DNA of 64,000 bases, taken from positions 79,213-143,212 of the forward strand of contig NZ_AKJA01000017.1 in NCBI RefSeq assembly GCF_000282575.1, given 5' to 3'. Below the pieces are notes generated by a model that searched no databases, was not told where the DNA came from, and saw only the letters and a list, made by a program, of their open reading frames with translations. The first letter of the stretch is position 1; every line of letters starts with the position of its first letter. Source of the stretch: Herbaspirillum sp. YR522. GTDB lineage: Bacteria; Pseudomonadota; Gammaproteobacteria; Burkholderiales; Burkholderiaceae_D. The position numbers and the translations under genes were made by a program. Shown here in pieces: positions 1 to 8,668 of this stretch.

Positions 1-896
1 TGGAGCAGGTCGACGATGCCCTCGGGCGAGAACTTATGGCTGTTCTCGGTGTGGATGCGCTCGCCCTGGCGGAACATCCGATGCCCGCCGTCCCAGCGCA
101 CCAGCACATCGTGCCGTGCCTCCAGGTGCATCTCGACGCGTTGCCCGGCAACATTGTAGAAGCCCAGGTGTTGCCAGTGGCGAGCGTTGAAGTCGGCGCC
201 CAGCAAGCGATTCACATGGTTGAGCAGGTTCAGGTTGAAGGCCGCCGTCACGCCCAGCGCATCGTCATAGGCGGCATCGAGCACGGCCGAAGGCTTGACC
301 AGGTCCAGACCCAGCAATACCCCTCCGGCCTCGCCCAGCTGCAACGCCTGGCGCATGCGCCGCAGGAATTGCAGTGCCTGGTCGGGATCGAAATTGCCCA
401 GCGACGACCCGGGGTAGAAAAACAGGCGGCGCTCGCGCGACACCGTCGCCGGCAGATTGAGCGTACTGGAAAAGTCCTGGGCAATGGCATCGATGGCAAT
501 GTCGGGAAACTTCTGCCGCAGGTTGGCCACGGCGTCGTGCAGGAAGTCGGCCGAGATGTCGACCGGCACGTATTGCCGCGGCTGCAGCAACGGGAACAGG
601 CGCGCCGCCTTGGCGCAATTGCCCGCGCCCAGGTCGATCAGTGTCACGCCCTGCCCGACGGTCGCCGCGATGCTGGCCGCATGGGTCTCGAAGATACCGG
701 CCTCGGTGCGGGTTGGATAATATTCGGGCAGTTCGCAGATCGCCTCGAAGAGCTTGCTGCCTAGCGCATCGTACAGGTACTTGGGCGAGACTGCGGCCTG
801 CGGCGCCATCAGGCCCGCTTCGAGTTCATCACGAATGGCGGATTCGGAAGGAGCCTGCCAGGTCTGCGGCAGTGCGTGGGCGAGTTGGGGGGCCAA
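1..896 (-). CDS. egtD: L-histidine N-alpha-methyltransferase EgtD (partial)
   Basis: The gene runs off the left edge. EgtD methylates histidine three times with S-adenosylmethionine to give hercynine, the first step of cytoplasmic ergothioneine synthesis. Reading the minus strand by hand gives about 298 codons. Residues 42-60 read YDALGSKLFEAICELPEYY, followed by PTRTE, a hallmark of the Methyltransf_33/EgtD family. The SAM-binding stretch DLGAGN lies near residue 88. I place the start at TTG 896 because AGGAG (903-907) sits six bases upstream; the ATG at 913 is in another frame. The family is about 320 residues, so roughly 20 C-terminal residues are missing. It is divergent from the ABC exporter. 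Its usual partner egtB would have to lie beyond the edge, which cannot be seen. Confidence 0.88.
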   Translation of the reverse strand, partial: MAPQLAHALPQTWQAPSESAIRDELEAGLMAPQAAVSPKYLYDALGSKLFEAICELPEYYPTRTEAGIFETHAASIAATVGQGVTLIDLGAGNCAKAARLFPLLQPRQYVPVDISADFLHDAVANLRQKFPDIAIDAIAQDFSSTLNLPATVSRERRLFFYPGSSLGNFDPDQALQFLRRMRQALQLGEAGGVLLGLDLVKPSAVLDAAYDDALGVTAAFNLNLLNHVNRLLGADFNARHWQHLGFYNVAGQRVEMHLEARHDVLVRWDGGHRMFRQGERIHTENSHKFSPEGIVDLL

Positions 897-1113
897 TCTG
901 GTCTCCTTGCATGGGTTGCAACGTGAGCATTGCCGATTCGACAAGCATTGCAGCGCGGATGCAAGACTGCGCTACACTCTGCGCCAGTCCGGTTGCGCAT
1001 GCCACATGCGCAACTTGCATATACTTATCCTGTTATCGACTTTGGCGCACCGTGGTGGTTCAACGCGACGCCGAGTTTTTTAAGCCAGGCTCATCCGTGG
1101 GCCGGCTCAATCC

Positions 1114-2946
1114 GTGCCCGCCAACATGTCCTCCACGCCAAGCTCATCCGACGCCAGCCCAGTCCTTGCCCCTTCTTCCCCTGCCCGCCAAAGCACCTTG
1201 GCCGCACTACGCGGGCTGTGGCCGTTCCTGCTACCGTATGGCCGCCAGTTCGCGCTGGCGGCGCTGGCCCTGCTGGTGGCGGCCGGCGCCACGTTGGCCG
1301 TGCCGTACGCCTTCAAGCAGATGATCGACCTGGGTTTCGGTGCCGCCGGCAGTCGCAGCAGCAGTCACATCAACCTGTACTTCCTGGCCCTGTTCGGCGT
1401 GGCCTGCGTGCTGGGGGTGGCCACCGCGCTGCGCTTCTACATGGTGTCCTGGCTGGGCGAGCGGGTCACGGCCGACCTGCGCCGCGCGGTCTATGCGCAT
1501 GTGGTCACGCAAAGCCCGGCGTTCTTCGAGACCACCCGCACCGGAGAGGTACTGTCGCGCCTGACCACCGACACCACGCTGATCCAGACGCTGGTGGGCA
1601 CCAGCATCTCGATGGCCCTGCGCAATGCGCTGCTGTTCCTGGGGGCGCTGTGCATGCTGTTCATCACCAGTGTGAAGCTGACCTCGATCATCATCGTGCT
1701 GCTGGCGGCGGTGGTATTGCCCATCGTCATCTACGGCCGCCGCGTGCGCCGCCTGTCCCGTGATTCGCAGGACCGGGTGGCCGATGCATCGGCCATGGCT
1801 GGCGAGATCCTCAACGCCATGCCCACCGTGCAGGCCTTTACCCACGAGGACATCGAGGCCCAACGCTTCGGCAGCTCGGTCGAACGCGCCTTCGAGACGG
1901 CCATGCAACGCATTCGCGCCCGCTCGGTGCTGACCGTGGTGGCGATCCTGCTGGTATTCGGCTCCATCGTGTTCGTGCTGTGGCTGGGTGCGCACGCGGT
2001 CATGCAGGGGCGCATGAGCGGCGGCGAGCTGGGCCAGTTCATCCTCTATGCATCGCTGGCCGCAGGCTCGCTGGGGGCATTATCGGAAGTGATGGGCGAT
2101 ACCCAACGCGCCGCCGGTGCCGCCGAGCGCCTGCTGGAACTGCTGGCGGCGCGTTCGCCGGTGCAATCGGTGCTGCTGCCGGAAAAGCTGCCGCCGCGTA
2201 CGGCCAACGGCGCCGCGCTGGCCATCGACCGGGCCAGCTTTCATTACCCGTCGCGCATCGGCAGCAATTCGCTCACCGACTTCTCGCTGCAGGTGCGCCC
2301 GGGCGAGACGGTGGCGGTGGTCGGCCCGTCCGGTGCCGGCAAGACCACGCTGTTCCAGTTGCTGCTGCGCTTCTATGACCCGCAGCATGGCGCGATCCGT
2401 CTCGACGGCGTGGACATCCGCTACCTGAGCCTGCATGACCTGCGTGAAGCCATCGGCATCGTGCCGCAGGATACGGTGATCTTCTCGGCCAATGCCATGG
2501 AAAACATCCGCTTCGGCCGCCCCGATGCCAGCGATGCAGAAGTGATGGCCGCTGCGCGCATGGCCGCCGCCCATGAATTCATCGAGCGCCTGCCCGGCGG
2601 CTACGACTGCTTCCTGGGAGAACGCGGAGTGCGCCTGTCAGGCGGCCAGCGGCAACGCATCTCGATTGCCCGCGCGCTGCTCAAGAATCCACCGTTGCTG
2701 TTGCTCGACGAAGCCACCAGCGCGCTCGATGCCGAGTCCGAACGGCTGGTGCAGGCAGCGCTGGAAGCGGCCATGGTCGGTCGTACCACGCTGGTCATCG
2801 CGCATCGCCTGGCCACCGTGCAGCGGGCCGATCGCATCATCGTGCTGGAACACGGCCAGATCGTCGAGAGCGGCACCCATGCCGAACTGGTGGCGCGCAA
2901 TGGGCTCTATGCCAGCCTGGCGGCACTGCAGTTCAATACCCAATGA
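1114..2946 (+). CDS. MsbA/LmrA-like ABC exporter, fused permease and ATPase
   Basis: This is a half-transporter of the ABCB type, expected to work as a homodimer in the inner membrane and to export a lipid or hydrophobic compound. The first ~330 residues form the six-helix ABC membrane domain. The nucleotide-binding domain follows, with Walker A GPSGAGKTT near residue 404, signature LSGGQRQR, Walker B LLLLDEATSALD and a switch histidine (VIAHR). The GTG at 1114 opens the frame; ATG 1126 (MSSTPSS) is an equally good start, and neither has a strong ribosome site. The N-terminal 35 residues are Ser/Pro/Ala-rich. No neighbour identifies the substrate. The 610-residue length is normal for the family. 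Confidence 0.85.
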   Translation: MPANMSSTPSSSDASPVLAPSSPARQSTLAALRGLWPFLLPYGRQFALAALALLVAAGATLAVPYAFKQMIDLGFGAAGSRSSSHINLYFLALFGVACVLGVATALRFYMVSWLGERVTADLRRAVYAHVVTQSPAFFETTRTGEVLSRLTTDTTLIQTLVGTSISMALRNALLFLGALCMLFITSVKLTSIIIVLLAAVVLPIVIYGRRVRRLSRDSQDRVADASAMAGEILNAMPTVQAFTHEDIEAQRFGSSVERAFETAMQRIRARSVLTVVAILLVFGSIVFVLWLGAHAVMQGRMSGGELGQFILYASLAAGSLGALSEVMGDTQRAAGAAERLLELLAARSPVQSVLLPEKLPPRTANGAALAIDRASFHYPSRIGSNSLTDFSLQVRPGETVAVVGPSGAGKTTLFQLLLRFYDPQHGAIRLDGVDIRYLSLHDLREAIGIVPQDTVIFSANAMENIRFGRPDASDAEVMAAARMAAAHEFIERLPGGYDCFLGERGVRLSGGQRQRISIARALLKNPPLLLLDEATSALDAESERLVQAALEAAMVGRTTLVIAHRLATVQRADRIIVLEHGQIVESGTHAELVARNGLYASLAALQFNTQ

Positions 2947-3030
2947 GAGTGCCGGCGCATTGTTTCAAAATCCAATAGACTGCTGCTTCGCATCAAACAA
3001 CAACAAGCCAGCCAACCATTGGAGCAAACC

Positions 3031-4149
3031 ATGACCAGCCACCTGTTCTCGCCGCTGACCCTGCGCGGCCTCACCCTGCCCAACCGCATCGCCGTCTCGC
3101 CCATGTGCCAGTACTCGGCCGAGGACGGGCTTGCCAACGACTGGCACCTGGTCCACCTGGGCAGTCGCGCCGTGGGCGGGGCCGGCCTGGTGATCGTGGA
3201 AGCCACCGCGGTAGTGGCCGAAGGACGGATCACCGCCGCCGACCTCGGCATCTGGAAGGACGAACACATCGCGCCGTTGCAACGCATCACCCGCTTCATC
3301 GAGCAGCAGGGTTCGGTGCCGGGCATCCAGTTGGCGCATGCCGGACGCAAGGCCAGTGCCAAGCGGCCCTGGGACGGCACGCCCGGCAGCGTCCCGGTGG
3401 CCGAAGGCGGATGGTTGCCCAGCGCACCCTCGGCACTGGCGTTCGATGAGGGCTATACCGAGCCGCTGGCGCTCGAGGCGGCGCAGATCGGTCAACTCAT
3501 CGATGCCTTCGTCAGTGCCACGCAACGGGCACATGCGGCCGGCTTCAAGGTGATCGAGTTGCACGGCGCACACGGTTACCTGGGCCACGAATTCCTGTCG
3601 CCGCTGAGCAATCACCGCACCGATCAATATGGCGGCAGCTTCGAGAACCGGATCCGCTTCCTGCTTGAGCTGACCACCGCAGTCCGCGCGGCCTGGCCGC
3701 AAGAGCTGCCCCTGCTGGTGCGCCTGTCGGCCACCGACTGGGCCGAAGGCGGATGGACTGTCGACGACACCGTGGCGCTGGCGGCGCGCCTACGCCAGGC
3801 CGGGGTCGACCTGGTCGATGTGTCCAGTGGCGGCAACCTGCCCAGCGCGCCGATTCCGGTGGGCCCGGGCTACCAGACCGGCTTTGCCGCCCGGGTCAAG
3901 GCGCAAGCCGGCATCGCCAGCGGTGCCGTGGGCATGATCACCGACGCCATCCAGGCCGAGCACATCCTGCGTACCGGCCAGGCCGACCTGGTGCTGTTGG
4001 CGCGCGAACTGTTGCGCGACCCGTACTGGCCGTTGCATGCGGCCAAGGAGCTGCGCGACGATGTCGCCTGGCCGCCGCAATACGTGCGCGCGGCATCGAG
4101 CAAGACCCCGCTTCGCGCGGATGTCGACTACGGCGAACGCGCCCGCTGA
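3031..4149 (+). CDS. NADH:flavin oxidoreductase, YqjM-type old yellow enzyme
   Basis: An FMN-dependent ene-reductase of the thermophilic-like old yellow enzyme class (YqjM, XenA), which reduces activated C=C bonds of enones and xenobiotics with NAD(P)H. With the start at ATG 3031 the class-defining pair falls at Cys26 and Tyr28 (SPMCQYS), the same numbering as in YqjM. HAGRKAS, the His-pair region HGAHGYL and the FMN-binding segment NHRTDQYGGS are all present. GGAG (3020-3023) seven bases upstream supports this start over the TTG at 3019. The 372-residue length is typical. It stands alone and ends at a bidirectional terminator shared with the convergent dedA gene. Confidence 0.9.
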   Translation: MTSHLFSPLTLRGLTLPNRIAVSPMCQYSAEDGLANDWHLVHLGSRAVGGAGLVIVEATAVVAEGRITAADLGIWKDEHIAPLQRITRFIEQQGSVPGIQLAHAGRKASAKRPWDGTPGSVPVAEGGWLPSAPSALAFDEGYTEPLALEAAQIGQLIDAFVSATQRAHAAGFKVIELHGAHGYLGHEFLSPLSNHRTDQYGGSFENRIRFLLELTTAVRAAWPQELPLLVRLSATDWAEGGWTVDDTVALAARLRQAGVDLVDVSSGGNLPSAPIPVGPGYQTGFAARVKAQAGIASGAVGMITDAIQAEHILRTGQADLVLLARELLRDPYWPLHAAKELRDDVAWPPQYVRAASSKTPLRADVDYGERAR

Positions 4150-4164
4150 ACCCAGCCGTCGCCC

Positions 4165-4207
4165 AAAAAAAATTGGCCGCCCTTTGCAGGAGCGGCCAAT
4201 TTTTTTA
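4165..4207. terminator. Bidirectional rho-independent terminator
   Basis: A ten-base perfect stem (4171-4180 with 4192-4201) is flanked by six A on the left and six T on the right, so it can end both the oxidoreductase gene and the convergent dedA gene. Confidence 0.9.
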
Positions 4208-4218
4208 TGCCAGTGCGC

Positions 4219-4860
4219 TCAGTTGGCGCGGCGACGTGCGCGGAAATACTCGATCACGCCCGGCAGTACCGACAGGATCACGATGGCCACGATCAGCAGG
4301 CTCAGGTTCTTCTTGACGATGGGCAGGTTGCCGAAGAAATAACCGGCGTACGAAAAACTGGCGACCCAGGCGATCCCGCCGACCACGTTGTAGAGGAAGA
4401 ACTTGGGATAGGTCATCGCCCCCACGCCGGCGACGAACGGCGCGAAGGTCCGCACGATGGGGGCAAAGCGGGCGATGATGATGGTCTTGCCGCCATGCTT
4501 TTCATAGAAGGCGTGGGTCTTGTCCAGGTACTCCTTCTTGAACACGCGCGAGTTGGGGTTCTCGAACACCTTGGCCCCCAGCAGCTTGCCGATCTGGTAA
4601 TTGGTGCTGTCGCCGAGGATGGCCGCCACGATCAGCGTGAGCACCATCAGGTTGATGTCGTAGGCGCCGGTGGCGGCGATGGCGCCGGTCACGAACAGCA
4701 GCGAATCGCCCGGCAGGATCGGCATGACCACCAGTCCGGTCTCGCAGAAGATGATCAGGAACAGGATCAGGAACAACCAGGGGCCATAGGCCACTGCGAG
4801 CTCCGACAGGTGGCGGTCGATATGCAGGATGAAATCGACCAGAAAGAGAATGATGTCCAT
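4219..4860 (-). CDS. DedA family membrane protein (VTT domain)
   Basis: A polytopic inner-membrane protein of the DedA/SNARE-associated family, members of which are thought to flip undecaprenyl phosphate or phospholipids and to support membrane homeostasis. Two long hydrophobic stretches lie near residues 30-75, and the segment [13 protein letters not shown] is the conserved VTT-domain signature, preceded by the acidic/arginine re-entrant region ([16 protein letters not shown]). The 213 residues match the family. The basic C-terminus (RARRRAN) is probably cytoplasmic. The gene is monocistronic, ending at the shared terminator. Confidence 0.88.
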   Translation of the reverse strand: MDIILFLVDFILHIDRHLSELAVAYGPWLFLILFLIIFCETGLVVMPILPGDSLLFVTGAIAATGAYDINLMVLTLIVAAILGDSTNYQIGKLLGAKVFENPNSRVFKKEYLDKTHAFYEKHGGKTIIIARFAPIVRTFAPFVAGVGAMTYPKFFLYNVVGGIAWVASFSYAGYFFGNLPIVKKNLSLLIVAIVILSVLPGVIEYFRARRRAN

Positions 4861-5044
4861 GGTGCTCGCGTGGTTGATAAAAATGGCATTGTATCAACAG
4901 CCCGACGCAAACCCCGCGCTGCCGCATCGCAGCGGTCCCGCTGACCTAAACTTACTCGTCTTTACCAGCTGCGCACTCCATGTTGCGACGCCATGTCCGA
5001 TATCAAAAACATGCGGGCGCGGGCCCGTCTAAATGGAGATGACC

Positions 5045-5320
5045 ATGGTGAAGATGATGGAAAAATTGCTCGATATGCTGCCCCTGGCCGCAGCCGGCGG
5101 TGCGCTGGTGGCGCTGGCCTGCGTATTCTCGGCGAGCCTGCGCGAGACGCTGCGCCAGGCCGATCTGGACCTGCTGGCCGGTGCCGTGGCGCTGTTGCCG
5201 CTGGTGGCCGCGCTGTTGGCGTTTTCGCTGGGCGCGCACCCGCGCCGCCAGCAACGGCGCGAAGCCATCCACCGCAGCGCCCGGCTGCACGCCACCTACG
5301 ATATCGACCCGCGCGGCTGA
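5045..5320 (+). CDS. Small two-helix membrane protein, unknown function
   Basis: I do not recognise this 91-residue protein. Two hydrophobic stretches (about residues 11-26 and 43-60) are separated by a charged loop (RETLRQADLD), and the tail is rich in Arg and His (RRQQRREAIHR), so it is probably an inner-membrane hairpin with a cytoplasmic basic tail. I choose ATG 5045 because GGAG lies six bases upstream (5035-5038); in-frame ATGs at 5033 and 5039 are possible. It sits alone between dedA and a convergent GntR regulator. Confidence 0.55.
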   Translation: MVKMMEKLLDMLPLAAAGGALVALACVFSASLRETLRQADLDLLAGAVALLPLVAALLAFSLGAHPRRQQRREAIHRSARLHATYDIDPRG

Positions 5321-5353
5321 ATCGCTACCCGACTCGATGCATCAGTGCCGGGT

Positions 5354-6064
5354 TCAGTCGGGCAAGCCGTCGCCCGCCAGGATCATGTCGGCGGCGCTGA
5401 GCAGGTCACCGGCCAGGCCTTCACGCGCCAGGGCCGCCGAATGCTGCTGCAGGCCCTTGAGCAAGACACCGTGATGCAACAGCGCCGGTGCTTCCGACAG
5501 CCGGCGCGAGCCGGCGCGCAGATCGAGATTGATCACCGGGCCGACCTGCAGCCACAGCCCCTCGATCAAGGTGACCAGGGTGGGCATGCCCGAGCCCTGG
5601 TAGGCCGCGAAGTGCAGTTGCTTGTTCTGGCGGATGATCACGTCCACATTGGGCGTCTTGCGATGCATCTCGACGCACAGGCTATCGTGCAGCGAGGCCA
5701 CCATGGCCAGGCCCCGCTCGTCAATATGCAGTGCCGCATGCTCGACCGCAAGGCCTTCGAGCGCCAGCCGGATCTTGAGCAATTCACGAAATTTACCCTT
5801 GGTCATCAACGGCACCCGCATGGCGCGATTGGGCAGGATCTCCAGCGCCCCTTCGGCCGCCAGTTGCCGCACCGCCTCTCGCACCGGCATGGGACTGGTG
5901 CCGAGCGCATCGGCCAGCCCCTTCAAGGTCAGCTTCTGGCCGGGCCGCACCTGGCCGGCCTGGATCAGTTCGCACAGGTCGCGATAGACCCGCTCGGATA
6001 AGGTGGCGTGCTCGATCTTGCGCACTTGCGACAGGTCGGCGAGCAGGCTCTGGGGCATGGACAT
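5354..6064 (-). CDS. GntR family (FadR/FCD) transcriptional regulator
   Basis: A DNA-binding repressor or activator with an N-terminal winged helix (residues ~18-85, including LKGLADALGTSPMPVREAVRQL) and a C-terminal all-helical FCD ligand domain. It is transcribed away from the transport and catabolic cluster that starts at 6317. In this family such an arrangement usually means the regulator controls the divergent operon in response to its substrate or an intermediate. A palindrome at 6141-6159 in the shared intergenic region is a candidate operator. The 236-residue length is normal. The start could be either of two ATGs (6064 or 6058). Confidence 0.85.
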   Translation of the reverse strand: MSMPQSLLADLSQVRKIEHATLSERVYRDLCELIQAGQVRPGQKLTLKGLADALGTSPMPVREAVRQLAAEGALEILPNRAMRVPLMTKGKFRELLKIRLALEGLAVEHAALHIDERGLAMVASLHDSLCVEMHRKTPNVDVIIRQNKQLHFAAYQGSGMPTLVTLIEGLWLQVGPVINLDLRAGSRRLSEAPALLHHGVLLKGLQQHSAALAREGLAGDLLSAADMILAGDGLPD

Positions 6065-6140
6065 AGGTGAAAATTTTCGTGGATTATATTCGCCGACCGG
6101 TGATGCCTAGCCGCTTGACGTCATCAATTCTATCCAATAC

Positions 6141-6159
6141 ATTTGATCACATGTCAAAT
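6141..6159. promoter_or_regulatory. Candidate GntR operator palindrome
   Basis: ATTTGATCACATGTCAAAT has perfect six-base arms around a seven-base centre. It lies in the 252-bp divergent region between the GntR regulator and the solute-binding protein gene. Assigning it to this regulator is inference from position and symmetry. Confidence 0.45.
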
Positions 6160-6316
6160 AAATGGCATCCGCGATGATAAAGACACGCATCGCGCGCAAA
6201 AGATCAGAGACATTCCGGGCATCGCCCATCCCGCACGGCCGCACATCCATAGCCCGACAAAAACAGCAGTTTCCACGAGACACCGGCGAACGCCGGACAA
6301 TTAGGAGGATTGCATC

Positions 6317-7579
6317 ATGGAGCATGACAACGGCAAGCCCGATTCATCGCAGCGTCGCACCGTGCTCAAGGCCGGCGTAGCCGCCGCCTCGGCATCGGTG
6401 CTCGGCTTTCCCGCCATCGTGCGGGCGCAGTCCGACAAGATCATCATCGGCCACCTGACCCCGCGCACCGGTTTTCTCGGTCCCATGGGCGAATACGCCG
6501 TCATGAGCATCAACCTGGCGGTGGAAGAACAGAACAAGGCAGGCGGCCTGCTGGGACGCCAGCTCACGCTGATCTCGGAAGACTCGGTCAATCCGCCCAC
6601 CGCGTCGAGCAAGGCGCAACGCCTGCTCGAACGCGACGGCGCCGCGGTGCTGATCGGCGAGATCTCGTCGGCCTCGGCGCTGGGTATCGCGCAAGTGGCC
6701 CAGCGCAACAAGAAACTGTTCATGAACACCGGTTGCAACTCGGACGAGTTGCGCGGCAAGAGCTGCAATCGTTTTGCGTTCCACATCGAGGCCGCCAACT
6801 CGACCTATGTGAAGGCCTGTGGCCGGGTCCTGCTGCAAGACGGCCTGATCAAGGGCAAGAAGCTCTACGCGCTGACCGCCGACTACGCCTTCGGCCACGA
6901 TCTGCTGCGCACCGCCAAGGTATTCGTCTCGGCCAACGGCGGCACCATCACCCACGACGAACTGGTGCCCACCGACGCCACCGATTTCAGTCCTTACCTG
7001 CTCAAGATCCGCCAGGCCAAGCCTGACCTGGTGATTTCCAACCTGGCCGGCAACCAGATCACCAACTTCATCAAGCAATACGCCGAATTCGGCCTGCCGT
7101 TTCCGATGTCGGGCTTCGGCTTCGATACCGTGGCCGCCTGGGGCGCCGGTGCCGACAACTTCGCCGGCACCTGGCCCACTACCTGGCATCACGACGTCAA
7201 CTCGCCCTCGGCCAAGGCATTCGTCGCCGCCTTCGTCAAGAAGTACGGCAAGCCGCCAGAGAACCAGGCCTGGGGTGAATACGTGGCGTTCCGCTCGATG
7301 GTGCAAGCCATCACCGAGACCAGGTCGCTCGACACCATGAAACTGATCGACTACTTCGAGAAAGGCGCCGAGATCGACGTCCTGAAGGGCCGCAAGGGAA
7401 GCTACCGCGCCTGGGACCACCAATTGCTGCAGGAGATGTACACCATCTCACCCAAGGCCAAGGGCAAGTCCAAGGACCAGTGGGACTTCCTGCAACTGGG
7501 TGCATCGGTGCCGGGGGCCGCCGAATCGCTGGAGGTGCTGGCGCCGACGATGCAAGAGAACGCCTGCAAGTTCACCTGA
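6317..7579 (+). CDS. Tat-exported solute-binding protein of a Liv-type ABC transporter
   Basis: A periplasmic binding protein of the branched-chain amino acid/amide (HAAT, Peripla_BP_6) family. The N-terminus carries a twin-arginine signal (SQRRTVLKAG, then a hydrophobic run ending FPAIVRAQ), unlike the Sec signal of the LivK-like protein at 51036, so it probably folds before export. The mature part begins IIIGHLTPRTGFLGPMG, typical of the family. ATG 6317 follows AGGAGG (6303-6308). It is the first gene of the catabolic cluster, 205 bp ahead of livH. The ligand is unknown; the downstream enzymes suggest a carboxylic acid, possibly hydroxylated, rather than leucine. Confidence 0.85.
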   Translation: MEHDNGKPDSSQRRTVLKAGVAAASASVLGFPAIVRAQSDKIIIGHLTPRTGFLGPMGEYAVMSINLAVEEQNKAGGLLGRQLTLISEDSVNPPTASSKAQRLLERDGAAVLIGEISSASALGIAQVAQRNKKLFMNTGCNSDELRGKSCNRFAFHIEAANSTYVKACGRVLLQDGLIKGKKLYALTADYAFGHDLLRTAKVFVSANGGTITHDELVPTDATDFSPYLLKIRQAKPDLVISNLAGNQITNFIKQYAEFGLPFPMSGFGFDTVAAWGAGADNFAGTWPTTWHHDVNSPSAKAFVAAFVKKYGKPPENQAWGEYVAFRSMVQAITETRSLDTMKLIDYFEKGAEIDVLKGRKGSYRAWDHQLLQEMYTISPKAKGKSKDQWDFLQLGASVPGAAESLEVLAPTMQENACKFT

Positions 7580-7784
7580 CGCGGCCCGGCCGCAGTCGTC
7601 CTTGCCGATGCCGGGACGCCCCGACCGATCCCTATCCTCGTTGAGCTGCGCGGCGCCATCCGTCTCGCTGGCCCGTTCCGGGCCGGGATGCCGGCATGGT
7701 GGCCATCCCCTGCGCCGTCGTCCCGACCGCGTCCGGCCCGGTCGACGGCAGCTTTCGCGTGGCATCACCCCTGGCGGAGTTTCA

Positions 7785-8660
7785 ATGCAACTTGTCTTCC
7801 TGCTGGAACAAATACTCAACGGCCTACTGGTCGGTGGCTATTACCTGCTCATCGCGCTGGGCCTGTCGCTCATCTTCAGCCTGGGCGGCATCGTCAATCT
7901 GGCGCACGGTGCGTTCTATGCCATCGGCGCCTATCTCGCCGTCGAGATTACCAAGCACCTGGGTTTCAGCGGTGCGCTGCTGCTGTCGCCGATGCTGGTG
8001 GCGCTGTTGGGCATCCTGTTCGAACGCTTCCTGCTGCGTCGTTTCTACTCGGCCGACCCGATCCTGGGACTGCTGCTGACCTTCGGCCTGGCGATGGTGG
8101 CCGAGCAGGTGATCCGCATCGTCTGGGGCGCCTCGCCGCTGCCGGCCTCGATCCCGTCGGCCTTCAAGGGCCAGGTCGTCCTGGGCGACTTCATGTACTC
8201 CAAGTACCGCCTGCTGATGCTGGCCACGGTGCTGCTGGCGCTGACGCTGATCTGGCTGCTGCTCAACAAGACCGCGTTCGGGCGCGTGGTGCGCGCCGGC
8301 GTGCAAAAGCCCGACATGGTGGCCGTGCTGGGCATCAAGCTGCAGCCCTACATGACGGCCATCGTGATGCTGGGCGTGGGGCTGGCGGCGCTGGCCGGGG
8401 TGCTGTTCGCACCGATCTCGGGGGTACATCCGGCCATGGGTGCCGAAATCATGACGGCCGCCTTCGTGGTGGTGGTCATCGGCGGGTTGGGCAGTTTCTG
8501 GGGCGTGGTGCTGGCGGCGGTGCTGGTGGGTGTGGTGCGCGGCGTGACGATCCAGTTCTACGCCCCCGCCGGCGAAGCCTCGATGTACCTGCTGATGTTG
8601 CTGGTGTTGATCTTCCGTCCGCGCGGCCTGCTCGGCGAGCGCATCGAACGCTTTGAATGA
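7785..8660 (+). CDS. LivH-type ABC transporter permease
   Basis: An inner-membrane permease of the branched-chain amino acid transporter family (BPD_transp_2). The 291 residues are almost entirely hydrophobic, with about eight helices, and contain LIFSLGGIVNLAHGAFYAIGA (residues ~28-48), the LivH signature. ATG 7785 is preceded by GGAG (7776-7779) at five bases. Its stop overlaps the first possible start of the next gene (ATGA at 8657-8660), which suggests translational coupling and one transporter complex with the binding protein and the fused downstream subunit. Confidence 0.88.
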   Translation: MQLVFLLEQILNGLLVGGYYLLIALGLSLIFSLGGIVNLAHGAFYAIGAYLAVEITKHLGFSGALLLSPMLVALLGILFERFLLRRFYSADPILGLLLTFGLAMVAEQVIRIVWGASPLPASIPSAFKGQVVLGDFMYSKYRLLMLATVLLALTLIWLLLNKTAFGRVVRAGVQKPDMVAVLGIKLQPYMTAIVMLGVGLAALAGVLFAPISGVHPAMGAEIMTAAFVVVVIGGLGSFWGVVLAAVLVGVVRGVTIQFYAPAGEASMYLLMLLVLIFRPRGLLGERIERFE

Positions 8661-8668
8661 GGCAGCGC

